Virus record (IMG/VR): IMGVR_UViG_3300025137_000014
Span: 62,001-126,000 of that record
Length of the DNA stretch: 64,000 nucleotides
Source of the DNA: a virus
Reading direction: 5' to 3' (one strand)
The first letter of the stretch is position 1. Every line of letters starts with the position of its first letter. A program made the translations under genes and the position numbers. The notes under the pieces were generated by a model that did no database searches, was not told where the DNA came from, and saw only the letters and a program-made list of their open reading frames with translations. Shown here in pieces: positions 33,375 through 41,061 of the stretch.

Positions 33375-34985
33375 ATGGCTACACAGAGACAAGGCGGTTT
33401 TAACTTAACTGGCAATAGGGTTATACAGGATAGCACTAATGCTAGAAAAAGATTTGGGTTCGACGGTGTCGGACCCATTACTACAGCTCCAAAATTTGGA
33501 GATATGTGGTATGTGGAATTCCACACAGTAAATAAAGGCGCTCTAGGTCAATCACTCCCAAACAACAGATTCGTTAAAGCAGTAGGTGGCGTAAGTATTG
33601 CAACATCTACAGTACCAATCGATAGATATGGTAAACGAGTACATATTCCTACACGTGTAGATTTTGGTGAAGTGTCAATTAGTATGTATGATACTATTAA
33701 TGGTGATACTTTTCAATTAATGAATAGTATCTATAACAGATTTTTTAATAACGGTAGTATACCAACCGATACAGCAAATATAGAAAAAAGTATTGCTGAT
33801 ATAAATCAAGGTAGAAAATTCCCAACATCAGGTAAAGCATTTCATCAGAATTTTGAAAAGGTTGTGATATTTCACTTCTTTGGTAACCTAGATGGTTCAC
33901 CAAGTTCATCAGATTTTACTGGAACAGTGCATGACCAAGTTGGCACAGGAAAAATTCAAAAAATTACATTAGTTAACCCTTTAGTTACTTCTATTAATTT
34001 CTCACCAAGTGATTATGCAGATAGTAATCTAAAAATGATTGATTTTAATTTGCAACCAGAAAATGTCACATTCGAAACAGTTGCAGATGAGATAGCATTC
34101 CCTAAATGGATGACAGATGGTCAGCCATATATACTGGAGTCTTTAGTTAGTCAATCAAGTGTTCGTGACACAGAAGCAGGAACAGATGAATGGAATAATA
34201 AACTTAATGAGTTACTAGGACAATTTAAAAAAGATACTAGTGATATTAATAATGTAGAAAATCAAGAACAAGAACTTCCATTCTGGTCAAACGATACTAA
34301 TAGGTCTTTACTTGCTAATCAAACGGCTGAGACACAGGCACTTATCAATAAACAAAAAATTGATGAGTTAACAAAACTTAATAATGCAGTTCAATCAACT
34401 GGATTACCAGCAAATGAATTCAATGGACAAGATATTGACCCAGCCCAATTTTCAAATGTACTACAAGCAAAGAATGAACTTGCAAAAGTAGAATTTGAAG
34501 AAGCAAAATCAAGACATCAATTCATTGAAGCACTACCAACAGAACCTAGATTTAGTGATCCGTTTGTTCCAGAAACAAAATATCCTCAAGTAGCAGATTT
34601 TGCCAACTTAGGCAATACATATGATGGCGGTACGGGATCATATGGTGCAAGTAACTTAGGTGGTGCAATTAAAAATGAATTAGTAAATGCTTTCTTTAAT
34701 GGAAGAAGTATTAATTGGGGTAATATTAGAAATTCAGCCGCTCAAGGTATTGTAGGAAATTCAGGTATCGGTTCTTTACAGAATTTAAGTAAAACAAAAC
34801 AAAGTAAGTTCGGTATCTTAGGTGATTTAGTTAGAGACGGTATTAACAATTCAAGTAGAAAGAGTGGAGGACAAGTACAAACTACTACAGTTCCTTCAAA
34901 CACAACATCAGCTACTTCATCGTCACTTAATAATGCACAATCTTCTATTAATGTATTAAAGAATTTAACGAGAGGTGTACAATAA
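33375..34985 (+). CDS. Baseplate-tube junction type structural protein (gp54/gp48-like position)
   Basis: A 536-residue protein directly downstream of gp19. Its first about 240 residues (FGDMWYVEFHTVNKG...VGGVSIATSTVPIDRYGKRVHIPTRVDFGEVSISMYDTINGD) read like a tail-tube fold (compare SIPVDSYNSRMYMMGKHTWEPITITLRD in gp19), while the remainder is helical and Asn/Gln-rich. Proteins that join tube and baseplate (T4 gp48 and gp54) share the tube fold, so that role is proposed. A typical ribosome-binding site is not obvious (TTAGGTAGGCTATT). Confidence 0.6.
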   Translation: MATQRQGGFNLTGNRVIQDSTNARKRFGFDGVGPITTAPKFGDMWYVEFHTVNKGALGQSLPNNRFVKAVGGVSIATSTVPIDRYGKRVHIPTRVDFGEVSISMYDTINGDTFQLMNSIYNRFFNNGSIPTDTANIEKSIADINQGRKFPTSGKAFHQNFEKVVIFHFFGNLDGSPSSSDFTGTVHDQVGTGKIQKITLVNPLVTSINFSPSDYADSNLKMIDFNLQPENVTFETVADEIAFPKWMTDGQPYILESLVSQSSVRDTEAGTDEWNNKLNELLGQFKKDTSDINNVENQEQELPFWSNDTNRSLLANQTAETQALINKQKIDELTKLNNAVQSTGLPANEFNGQDIDPAQFSNVLQAKNELAKVEFEEAKSRHQFIEALPTEPRFSDPFVPETKYPQVADFANLGNTYDGGTGSYGASNLGGAIKNELVNAFFNGRSINWGNIRNSAAQGIVGNSGIGSLQNLSKTKQSKFGILGDLVRDGINNSSRKSGGQVQTTTVPSNTTSATSSSLNNAQSSINVLKNLTRGVQ

Positions 34986-35254
34986 TGGCATTTGATATAG
35001 ATGTATTAAAGGCAAAATTCCTAAAGAAAGGCTTTACAGAGGCTAAGGCAGATACGTTTGCTAGAGAAATAACAAACGTAGCAAGAAGTTACGGATTAAG
35101 CCCATATCAATTAGTTGATGAAATAGGACCTAACTTTGAATTAAATGATTTAGGCGCATTTGTAATTAATAGTTCTTTGAGATTCGGTTATCAGACTGGT
35201 AAAATAAAACCATCTAAACCTAACACTATGGTCCAAAGAGCAATTATTACATGA
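34985..35254 (+). CDS. Hypothetical protein
   Basis: An 89-residue protein (FDIDVLKAKFLKKGFTEAKADTFAREITNVARSYG...) with a helical N-terminal half. Its start ATG overlaps the preceding stop by one base (TAATG), so translation is coupled. It overlaps the gp4-like gene by 4 bases. Small proteins at this place in marine T4-like phages are unassigned. Confidence 0.75.
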   Translation: MAFDIDVLKAKFLKKGFTEAKADTFAREITNVARSYGLSPYQLVDEIGPNFELNDLGAFVINSSLRFGYQTGKIKPSKPNTMVQRAIIT

Positions 35255-35712
35255 GGCAAAAGTACCATCAAGGAAAATATACAATAAGAAACCCACAGAA
35301 GTATTCTGGGAGAGGTGAACCAACCTTTAGAAGTAGTTGGGAACGTACTTTTATGAATTTCTGTGATGATAATCCAAGTGTTGTAGCTTGGGCAAGTGAA
35401 CCTTGTAAGATAACATATCAAAACCCTTTAAATGGCAAAGTTACTGGATACGTTCCTGACTTTATCATTGTTTATATGGATAAAAAGGGCAATAAGAACG
35501 CAGAGTTAGTTGAAATTAAACCTGCAACACAATCTAACCCAGAATTAGCAAGAAGAAGAACAGACAAAGCGGCTGTTGTACAGAATTTTGCTAAATGGGA
35601 TGCGGCAACCTCTTGGGCGAAGAAAAGAGGCATGCGTTTTCGTGTATTAAACGAAGGTGACATATATCAAAACACAAAAAAGCCTAAGCCTGTCAAAAGA
35701 AAAAAGAAATAA
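35251..35712 (+). CDS. 4: gp4-like head completion protein
   Basis: A 153-residue protein of the T4 gp4 (50/65) family: RNPQKYSGRGEPTFRSSWERTFMNFCDDNPSVVAWASEPCKITYQNP, then YVPDFII (about 70) and ELVEIKPATQ (about 85-94). The PDF and E-x-K pair resembles a PD-(D/E)XK nuclease core. T4 gp4 trims or completes packaged heads so that tails can join. Very basic C-terminus (KPKPVKRKKK). It overlaps the previous gene by 4 bases. Confidence 0.9.
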   Translation: MRQKYHQGKYTIRNPQKYSGRGEPTFRSSWERTFMNFCDDNPSVVAWASEPCKITYQNPLNGKVTGYVPDFIIVYMDKKGNKNAELVEIKPATQSNPELARRRTDKAAVVQNFAKWDAATSWAKKRGMRFRVLNEGDIYQNTKKPKPVKRKKK

Positions 35713-35722
35713 TTTTAGCAAT

Positions 35723-35730
35723 GATAAATA
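35723..35730 (+). promoter_or_regulatory. Late promoter GATAAATA
   Basis: GATAAATA 31 bases upstream of the small terminase gene. Confidence 0.7.
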
Positions 35731-35761
35731 CTATTAACTACTGATATAATAGGAACAACAG

Positions 35762-36325
35762 ATGACTAAAAAATTAGAAGAAACGTTTAATATTACAGGC
35801 GCAGAAGAAGACAAGACATATGAGAATGAAGTTGAACGTGATACACCTTCTATAGAAGAATCTAACGAGATTACTAAAATCATCAATACTGAAATGAAGA
35901 CGGCAGAGAAAATCGATGCATCACTTCCTATGGTATCAGATTTAAATGAGCATGACAGAGAAATGGATGATATTCATGGAAGAGCCATGCAAACATTTGA
36001 AGATTTACTGCAATTAGGTATGAATGTAGAAGTACATGCAGGTGCAAAGATATTAGAAACAGCAAATCAGCTATTAAAGACAGCTAAAGAAGCCAAAGAC
36101 AGCAAAGTAGACAGAAAACTCAAAATGATTAATCTACAGTTGCAAAAAGCGAAGCTAGACCATCAAGTAGACAGAGATACTAGTAAAGATGACAATGAAA
36201 TAGAGTCTGAAGGCTCTCTAAACCTTGATAGAAATGAATTATTGAAGCGAATTGCTAATGCACAAAAGGTTGCAGATGAAGTAACTGGCAAGAAACCATT
36301 AAAAAATAACAAAAATGATAAATAA
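35762..36325 (+). CDS. 16: gp16-like small terminase subunit
   Basis: A 187-residue, largely coiled-coil protein. The central part (SLPMVSDLNEHDREMDDIHGRAMQTFEDLLQLGMNVEVHAGAKILETANQLLKTAKEAKDSKVDRKLKMINLQLQKAKLD) matches the gp16 pattern of marine T4-like phages. gp16 forms a ring that recognises the concatemer and stimulates gp17. RBS AGGAACAACAG. Its last codons GAT AAA TAA are themselves a late octamer for the next gene. Confidence 0.85.
   Translation: MTKKLEETFNITGAEEDKTYENEVERDTPSIEESNEITKIINTEMKTAEKIDASLPMVSDLNEHDREMDDIHGRAMQTFEDLLQLGMNVEVHAGAKILETANQLLKTAKEAKDSKVDRKLKMINLQLQKAKLDHQVDRDTSKDDNEIESEGSLNLDRNELLKRIANAQKVADEVTGKKPLKNNKNDK
36317..36324 (+). promoter_or_regulatory. Late promoter GATAAATA inside the gp16 stop
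   Basis: The octamer is made by the last codons of gp16 (GAT AAA TA-A), 23 bases before the ATG at 36348. It supports that downstream start over the in-frame ATG at 36315. Confidence 0.7.
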
Positions 36326-36347
36326 GAGTAGTACGTTGGAGAACAAC

Positions 36348-36914
36348 ATGAAGAAATTTAAAGAATTTTTAACAGAGTCAGAAAAAGAACATAAATTCAC
36401 AATGCGTTTTTGCTGTGAATTAGATGCCAATGCAGAAGATAGAATTGAAAAGTTTCTAGGTAAATATGACCTTAGAACACTATCAAAAACTTCTACTACA
36501 CCGGTATCAAAGAATCCAATGTTCTTTAAAGAAGTAGAAAACTCAGAAGTATCTAAGATTGATGTGGTTACAGGTTATCCTATATCAGCCGATATCTTAA
36601 GACAACAACTTTCTGATTTGTTAGGTATGCATTTAACTCATGTTGCAGTACATCCAGAAGGATGGGAACCAACAGAGGAAGAAGAAGCAGATGACAAAGA
36701 AGCATTGCTTACTTCCGAAGAAGAATCAAAATCAGACGATGGTGAAAACTATGGTCGTACTTTTGTAGACGATTTTCTAAAGTCATTAACACCAAAAGAA
36801 ACAGATACAGTAGAAAATGAATTAAGTCCGAAAGAAGTGCGAGACCAAGCACCAGAACAAATGGATACAGAAGAAAAATCTAGTCCATCTGTTATCTCAG
36901 GAGATAAAAAATGA
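36348..36914 (+). CDS. Hypothetical late protein, acidic C-terminus
   Basis: From ATG 36348 (RBS TTGGAGAACAAC) the product is 188 residues: MKKFKEFLTESEKEHKFTMRFCCELDAN, a folded half to about residue 110, then an acidic low-complexity tail (EPTEEEEADDKEALLTSEEESKSDDG). Several marine T4-like proteins begin MKxFKxFL and are internal or virion-associated. The longer frame from 36315 is rejected because it would start before the late octamer. It overlaps the next gene by 4 bases. Confidence 0.65.
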   Translation: MKKFKEFLTESEKEHKFTMRFCCELDANAEDRIEKFLGKYDLRTLSKTSTTPVSKNPMFFKEVENSEVSKIDVVTGYPISADILRQQLSDLLGMHLTHVAVHPEGWEPTEEEEADDKEALLTSEEESKSDDGENYGRTFVDDFLKSLTPKETDTVENELSPKEVRDQAPEQMDTEEKSSPSVISGDKK

Positions 36915-37771
36915 GCAAACATTATAATTTAACTGTTACTGATGATAACGGGAAGTCAGTTACTACATCAAATACAAGTACAGAGCATCCAGACGAAGTT
37001 TTACGTATGATGCAACTAGCAGGTATGCAATCAGAACCACAATGTGGTATGGAAAGTGTTGAAGAAAATGAATATCAGCCTACTCCAAAAAATGATAAGT
37101 TAGACCTAGATGACTACTCAAAGAAATCTCCAGAAAGTATTTCAAAACAACCTAAAAAACTACAACCGTCAAGAGGCGATAATCCATTAGAATATTCTTT
37201 AGATGAAAATGAAATTTATGAATCTTTAATCAATGAAATGGATTCAGACTGTGGTTGCGGACCAGACTGTGAATGTGAAGGTAATTGTGGACCAGACTGT
37301 GGTTGCGGACCTGAGTGCAATGAAAGTGTAAAAGAAGGAAAACTTCCTCCTGGGTTACAAGCATATCAAGATAAGAAAAAAGGCAAAAAATCTGATAAAG
37401 AAGAAGATAAAGTTGAAGAAAAAGCAAAACCAGATTTTGCAGATATCGATAAAGACGGTAATGAAAAAGAAACAATGAAAAAAGCCGCTAAAGATAAAAA
37501 AGAAAAGACCAATGAATCAGATTCAGCAAGATTACAAGATTTAGCAAGACTAAAGCATCTATCAGGTATGGGATCTGCGAATGAACTACTACATGAATAT
37601 AAAGCTGATAAAGTAGAAAAAGTAGACGAAGTACTTCCAGCAGTAGTAGGTGCAGTAGCAGGTGCGGCAGTAAAAGGTATTGCAAAAGGTGTTGCGAAAG
37701 CGGCAGGCAAGGCTGTAAAAACAGGCGCTAAAGCAGTTGCTGGTATGTCAAATCAACATAACTCTCAATAA
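36911..37771 (+). CDS. Hypothetical protein with eight-Cys cluster and Ala/Gly/Lys tail
   Basis: A 286-residue protein. After a DEVLRMMQLAGM start region and an acidic-polar part it has eight Cys in 23 residues (114-136; pattern CGCGPDCECEGNC then CGPDCGCGPEC), as in metallothionein-like metal sites. Then comes KLPPGLQAYQDKKKGKK, a DIDKDGNEKE stretch like an EF-hand loop, and a C-terminal Ala/Gly/Lys/Val-rich segment (VGAVAGAAVKGIAKGVAKAAGKAVKTGAKAV) that could insert in or lie on membranes or DNA. Function unknown; the metal-binding idea is inference. Confidence 0.7.
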   Translation: MSKHYNLTVTDDNGKSVTTSNTSTEHPDEVLRMMQLAGMQSEPQCGMESVEENEYQPTPKNDKLDLDDYSKKSPESISKQPKKLQPSRGDNPLEYSLDENEIYESLINEMDSDCGCGPDCECEGNCGPDCGCGPECNESVKEGKLPPGLQAYQDKKKGKKSDKEEDKVEEKAKPDFADIDKDGNEKETMKKAAKDKKEKTNESDSARLQDLARLKHLSGMGSANELLHEYKADKVEKVDEVLPAVVGAVAGAAVKGIAKGVAKAAGKAVKTGAKAVAGMSNQHNSQ

Positions 37772-37783
37772 TTCAACGAATCC

Positions 37784-37791
37784 TCTAAATA
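37784..37791 (+). promoter_or_regulatory. Possible late promoter TCTAAATA
   Basis: A one-base variant of the late octamer, 49 bases before the ATG at 37841. Confidence 0.35.
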
Positions 37792-37840
37792 CAGTTACAA
37801 CTTGATTATTCTATCAAGACTATGAAGAGGAGAAACACCA

Positions 37841-38206
37841 ATGTATCATTCAGAAACTATGATCCAGATGATGGAAGACCTGCAACGTCAGGCTTCTGAA
37901 ATGGAAAGACATGTCAAAGACATGATGGAAGCAGAAGGTAGAGCATGTGGCATCGAACTTGATAAAAGAAAAAATGCACGTGACCTAATGCACGAACTAG
38001 TAGAACACCAAACACACTCAGATAACCAAGCAGAAATGACATGGGCATATGTACCTACAGATAATGTAGACTATGATACTCATTCAACTGATTGGGATAA
38101 TGCAATGCATTCACCATGGGCAGGAGCTAATGGAGAAATGCTAACAGAACAAGATTTATGGCACGAAACTGACCACGTAATGCCAGCTGACCAAGACAAT
38201 GCCTAA
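37841..38206 (+). CDS. Hypothetical protein
   Basis: A 121-residue protein, helical at the start (YHSETMIQMMEDLQRQASEMERHVKDMMEAEG) and Asp/His/Trp-rich at the end (DYDTHSTDWDNAMHSPWAGANGEMLTEQDLWHETDHV). RBS GAAGAGGAGAAACACC. A strong terminator follows. No domain recognised; the His/Asp-rich end could bind metal. Confidence 0.7.
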   Translation: MYHSETMIQMMEDLQRQASEMERHVKDMMEAEGRACGIELDKRKNARDLMHELVEHQTHSDNQAEMTWAYVPTDNVDYDTHSTDWDNAMHSPWAGANGEMLTEQDLWHETDHVMPADQDNA

Positions 38207-38242
38207 GGCATTTTAAAGAATAAAAAATTTATGTTCTAAATT

Positions 38243-38273
38243 AAAAGCAGTCTTTATTGGACTGCTTTTTTTT
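38243..38273 (+). terminator. Intrinsic terminator
   Basis: AAAAGCAGTC (38243-38252) pairs with GACTGCTTTT (38260-38269), loop TTTATTG, and a long T-run to 38273. Confidence 0.9.
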
Positions 38274-38281
38274 GATAAATA
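38274..38281 (+). promoter_or_regulatory. Late promoter GATAAATA
   Basis: GATAAATA starts immediately after the T-run of the terminator and lies 34 bases before the ATG at 38316. Confidence 0.75.
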
Positions 38282-38315
38282 TGGTTAATACCAAGTTATT
38301 CTAAAGGAGATTAAG

Positions 38316-39167
38316 ATGGCAAAATATCGTGGTGTAACCTGGCAAAATGCAGGTGCGGGCCCAAAAGTAATAGTTAGACGCTCAATTTGGTTAGCGGAAC
38401 TAGAAGATTTCGGAGTAATAACAGATTCAGCAGATGACTTGCCAACAGGCGGTGCTGTACACAGAGCGTCAACTGGAGGATCTAAATCCGGTACAAGAGA
38501 ATTCGTAGATTTATCTACAGTAAATGATTCGGTAGTAGTCGATACACAAGACCATGGACTAATAACAGATACAGCGGTTACGACTGCATGGCCAACTCAA
38601 ACATCAACTGGAACGCCAACACAGGCACGTACTCATTATCTACGTGTTACAGGTGCTAGTTATAATACTAATATATCATCTTACATAAATGACCATGTTG
38701 ATATGGATAGTGACCACCCTGATTGGACTTCAACTGGTATGACTACTGACGTTACACTTGTTAAAGTAGTACATGCTCCATCAAGTACAACACTGGAATT
38801 AGGCGATGCAATACCGTCTAATACGTTTACCTTGTCGGGCAACAGTGCATATCATACTTGGGGATTGGATGATTCTGCATACTCAAGCATTCATGCACCA
38901 AATGGATATCATATATCAGGATTTACAAAAGATGCTCAGTCAAGTTATACAAGATGGAACATTGATTATGACGGTTCGCAATTCGGTGCAAGAGCAACAG
39001 TACTTGACCAATTGTTTGAAGGACAAGTAATTTCAAATTATGAAAATACTGCATGGCTTACTTTTTACGATGCTGATGGCTATAAATATGAGTTTTCTCA
39101 TCATAGAAGAAGTACAAATGGTTACGATGACCAGTTCGAATATAACGGCACAACACAAGTATATTAA
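38316..39167 (+). CDS. Hypothetical abundant late virion-type protein
   Basis: A 283-residue protein starting MAKYRGVTWQNAGAGPKVIVRRSIWLAELEDFG, with Ser/Thr/Asp-rich beta-type sequence (YHTWGLDDSAYSSIHAPNGYHISGF). It is a single-gene late unit bounded by terminators (38243-38273 and 39191-39218), suggesting strong expression and a structural role such as decoration or fibre accessory. No family recognised. RBS AAAGGAGATTAAG. Confidence 0.65.
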   Translation: MAKYRGVTWQNAGAGPKVIVRRSIWLAELEDFGVITDSADDLPTGGAVHRASTGGSKSGTREFVDLSTVNDSVVVDTQDHGLITDTAVTTAWPTQTSTGTPTQARTHYLRVTGASYNTNISSYINDHVDMDSDHPDWTSTGMTTDVTLVKVVHAPSSTTLELGDAIPSNTFTLSGNSAYHTWGLDDSAYSSIHAPNGYHISGFTKDAQSSYTRWNIDYDGSQFGARATVLDQLFEGQVISNYENTAWLTFYDADGYKYEFSHHRRSTNGYDDQFEYNGTTQVY

Positions 39168-39190
39168 TAATTTTCAACTTATCTAAAATT

Positions 39191-39218
39191 AAAAGGGAGT
39201 TAGTTCTCCCTTTTTTTT
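39191..39218 (+). terminator. Intrinsic terminator
   Basis: AAAAGGGAG (39191-39199) pairs with CTCCCTTTT (39206-39214), loop TTAGTT, and a T-run to 39218. Confidence 0.9.
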
Positions 39219-39221
39219 ATG

Positions 39222-39229
39222 CATAAATA
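39222..39229 (+). promoter_or_regulatory. Late promoter CATAAATA
   Basis: CATAAATA 31 bases before the amidinotransferase ATG, a one-base variant of the octamer placed right after a terminator. Confidence 0.55.
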
Positions 39230-39260
39230 GTATTATATTAGAAGTTAATTAGGATAATAC

Positions 39261-40295
39261 ATGATATGGACAGAATGGGATAAACTAACAGAGATTATTG
39301 TTGGTTCCACTTATGACACAAAGTCTTTAGAACAGTTCGATGACACGCAGTTTGTTGATAGTATGTCAAAGATATTAGAAGAAACAGAACAAGATTTTCA
39401 GAAATTATCAGATACATTTAAATCATTTGGTGTCAAAGTTCACAGACCAAAAAATGTACCTCTAAAATCTGAAAATACAAGACTATGGAAATCAGAGTTT
39501 CCATATCCTGCTATATGTCCTCGTGACCATCATATAGTTTATGGAGATACTATTATTAATACTATAGGTGGCGATTGTAATAGATATACTGAAAGCGATT
39601 ACTTCTTAGATATAATGTTAGAAAAACACAAAGAAGGAAGAAACTATATTGCAATGCCTAGACCTCTGTTGCAATCTCAGTATCAACATTATGAGACAAT
39701 GGAACCTCAGATAATGTATCATGCCGCAAATATTATAAAATGCGGAGATACATTAATTCATTCAAGACCTTATAATGATTCTGAAGGTAGAGATTTTGGA
39801 GCAAGAGGAACAAGAACAGGATTAGAATGGGTAAAAAGAAATATAGGTTGTGAAACTAAATGGATAGAAGTTCCTGAGTGCGGACACGTTGATGGTATGT
39901 TAGCAATTATCAAACCAGGATTACTAATGACATGGAAAGAAAAATATATTCCCGAAGAACTAAAACATTGGGATAAGATTATTTTAACACCATGGGATTT
40001 GCCTGAGTGGTTTCACGAAATGAGAATACAACATTTCTATAAAGATAAAGTAGAAAATTGGCTATCTCATTGGATTGGTTATGTAGATGAAACAGTATTT
40101 GATTTAAATGTAGTTAGTATTGATGAAAATACATTGATTACAAATGGTCATGATACAAGAATTGAAAAAGAATTAAAGAAATATGGAGTTGAAATGATAC
40201 CGTTTGATTTCAGACATAAATATTTCTGGGACAGTGGATTACATTGCGTAACACTTGACTTAAGTAGAAATGGAGAAAGAGAAAGCTATGTATAA
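39261..40295 (+). CDS. Amidinotransferase-family protein (glycine amidinotransferase-like)
   Basis: A 344-residue protein of the guanidino-group-modifying fold. It shows CPRDHHIVYGDTIINTIGG (residues about 91-109), GHVDG with the catalytic His near 212, and a C-terminal catalytic Cys in GLHCVTLDL near 333. Such enzymes move the amidino group of arginine to an amine acceptor such as glycine. It follows a late octamer and ends with overlap into a 2OG oxygenase gene, so the two may act together on a late product; substrate unknown. Close relatives occur in other marine T4-like phages. Confidence 0.85.
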   Translation: MIWTEWDKLTEIIVGSTYDTKSLEQFDDTQFVDSMSKILEETEQDFQKLSDTFKSFGVKVHRPKNVPLKSENTRLWKSEFPYPAICPRDHHIVYGDTIINTIGGDCNRYTESDYFLDIMLEKHKEGRNYIAMPRPLLQSQYQHYETMEPQIMYHAANIIKCGDTLIHSRPYNDSEGRDFGARGTRTGLEWVKRNIGCETKWIEVPECGHVDGMLAIIKPGLLMTWKEKYIPEELKHWDKIILTPWDLPEWFHEMRIQHFYKDKVENWLSHWIGYVDETVFDLNVVSIDENTLITNGHDTRIEKELKKYGVEMIPFDFRHKYFWDSGLHCVTLDLSRNGERESYV

Positions 40296-41061
40296 TGTTG
40301 TAATGAGAACACCTGAGTGTTTAGTAATTGATGACTTCTTACCAGAAGAAGCACAAGATAAAATTTTAAATCAAGTACAAGTCGATGAGTGGGAACAAAC
40401 TCAAGGCGATGATAAGTTTTGGCATTATACAGATGGTGCAAATTATAAAAATCAAAAGCGTTGGCAAGGCAAGTATCCTTATGGTGATAATTGTGACGTT
40501 TGGTTTGAACATTTTAATAAGTTTTTAAACGAATATGAACATATCGGCGACTATGTTGAAGGTGGAAAGTTTGAAGATTATGCAATGCGTTGTCATGCAT
40601 ATCCCGTAAACTCAAAGAACCCATGGCATAGTGATTTAGGTTTCACAACATATACATATTATGTTCATAAAGATTGGCAAATAAATTGGGACTCTACATT
40701 ATTAATTGTTCCTATGGGAAGTGTACCAGAATACTCTCAGTGGATAGAATTAAAAGAAGGAACAAAACATTATGATAGTTATAAAGAATTACGAAGTCCA
40801 ATGGAAATGTTTCAACAAAAAGAAAAGTTTCAATCATTAATCGATAAAGGTGTGGGTACATTTGTAAGTCCTAAACCAAATAGATTAGTATTGATACAAA
40901 AGAATTCAGTACACGGTATTACACGTGTTGATCCAGATGCTGGTGATAATATAAGAGTTACACTCACAGGTGCAATCGGAGAAGAAGGTTGGCGTGATAG
41001 AGTTACAAGACTAGCAGATGCAGAAATTAAAGAAGACGGAAAAGTCGGAATAAAAAAGTAA
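40288..41061 (+). CDS. 2-oxoglutarate/Fe(II)-dependent oxygenase
   Basis: A 257-residue protein starting MYNVVMRTPECLVIDDFLPEEAQDKIL. HxD is in NPWHSDLGFTTY near residue 113-115; the distal His and Arg are in QKNSVHGITRVDPDAGDNIRVTLTG (His near 212). This is the Fe(II)/2OG triad; prolyl-hydroxylase-like enzymes have this form. The ATG at 40288 is preferred to 40270 because GGAGAAAGAGAAAGCT gives it a ribosome-binding site. It overlaps the amidinotransferase end by 8 bases and ends at the terminase start. Confidence 0.85.
   Translation: MYNVVMRTPECLVIDDFLPEEAQDKILNQVQVDEWEQTQGDDKFWHYTDGANYKNQKRWQGKYPYGDNCDVWFEHFNKFLNEYEHIGDYVEGGKFEDYAMRCHAYPVNSKNPWHSDLGFTTYTYYVHKDWQINWDSTLLIVPMGSVPEYSQWIELKEGTKHYDSYKELRSPMEMFQQKEKFQSLIDKGVGTFVSPKPNRLVLIQKNSVHGITRVDPDAGDNIRVTLTGAIGEEGWRDRVTRLADAEIKEDGKVGIKK

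Noticed and set aside
36315-36347. Upstream start of the 36348 gene
   Set aside because: The ATG at 36315 precedes the late octamer (36317-36324), whereas ATG 36348 has GGAGAACAAC before it.
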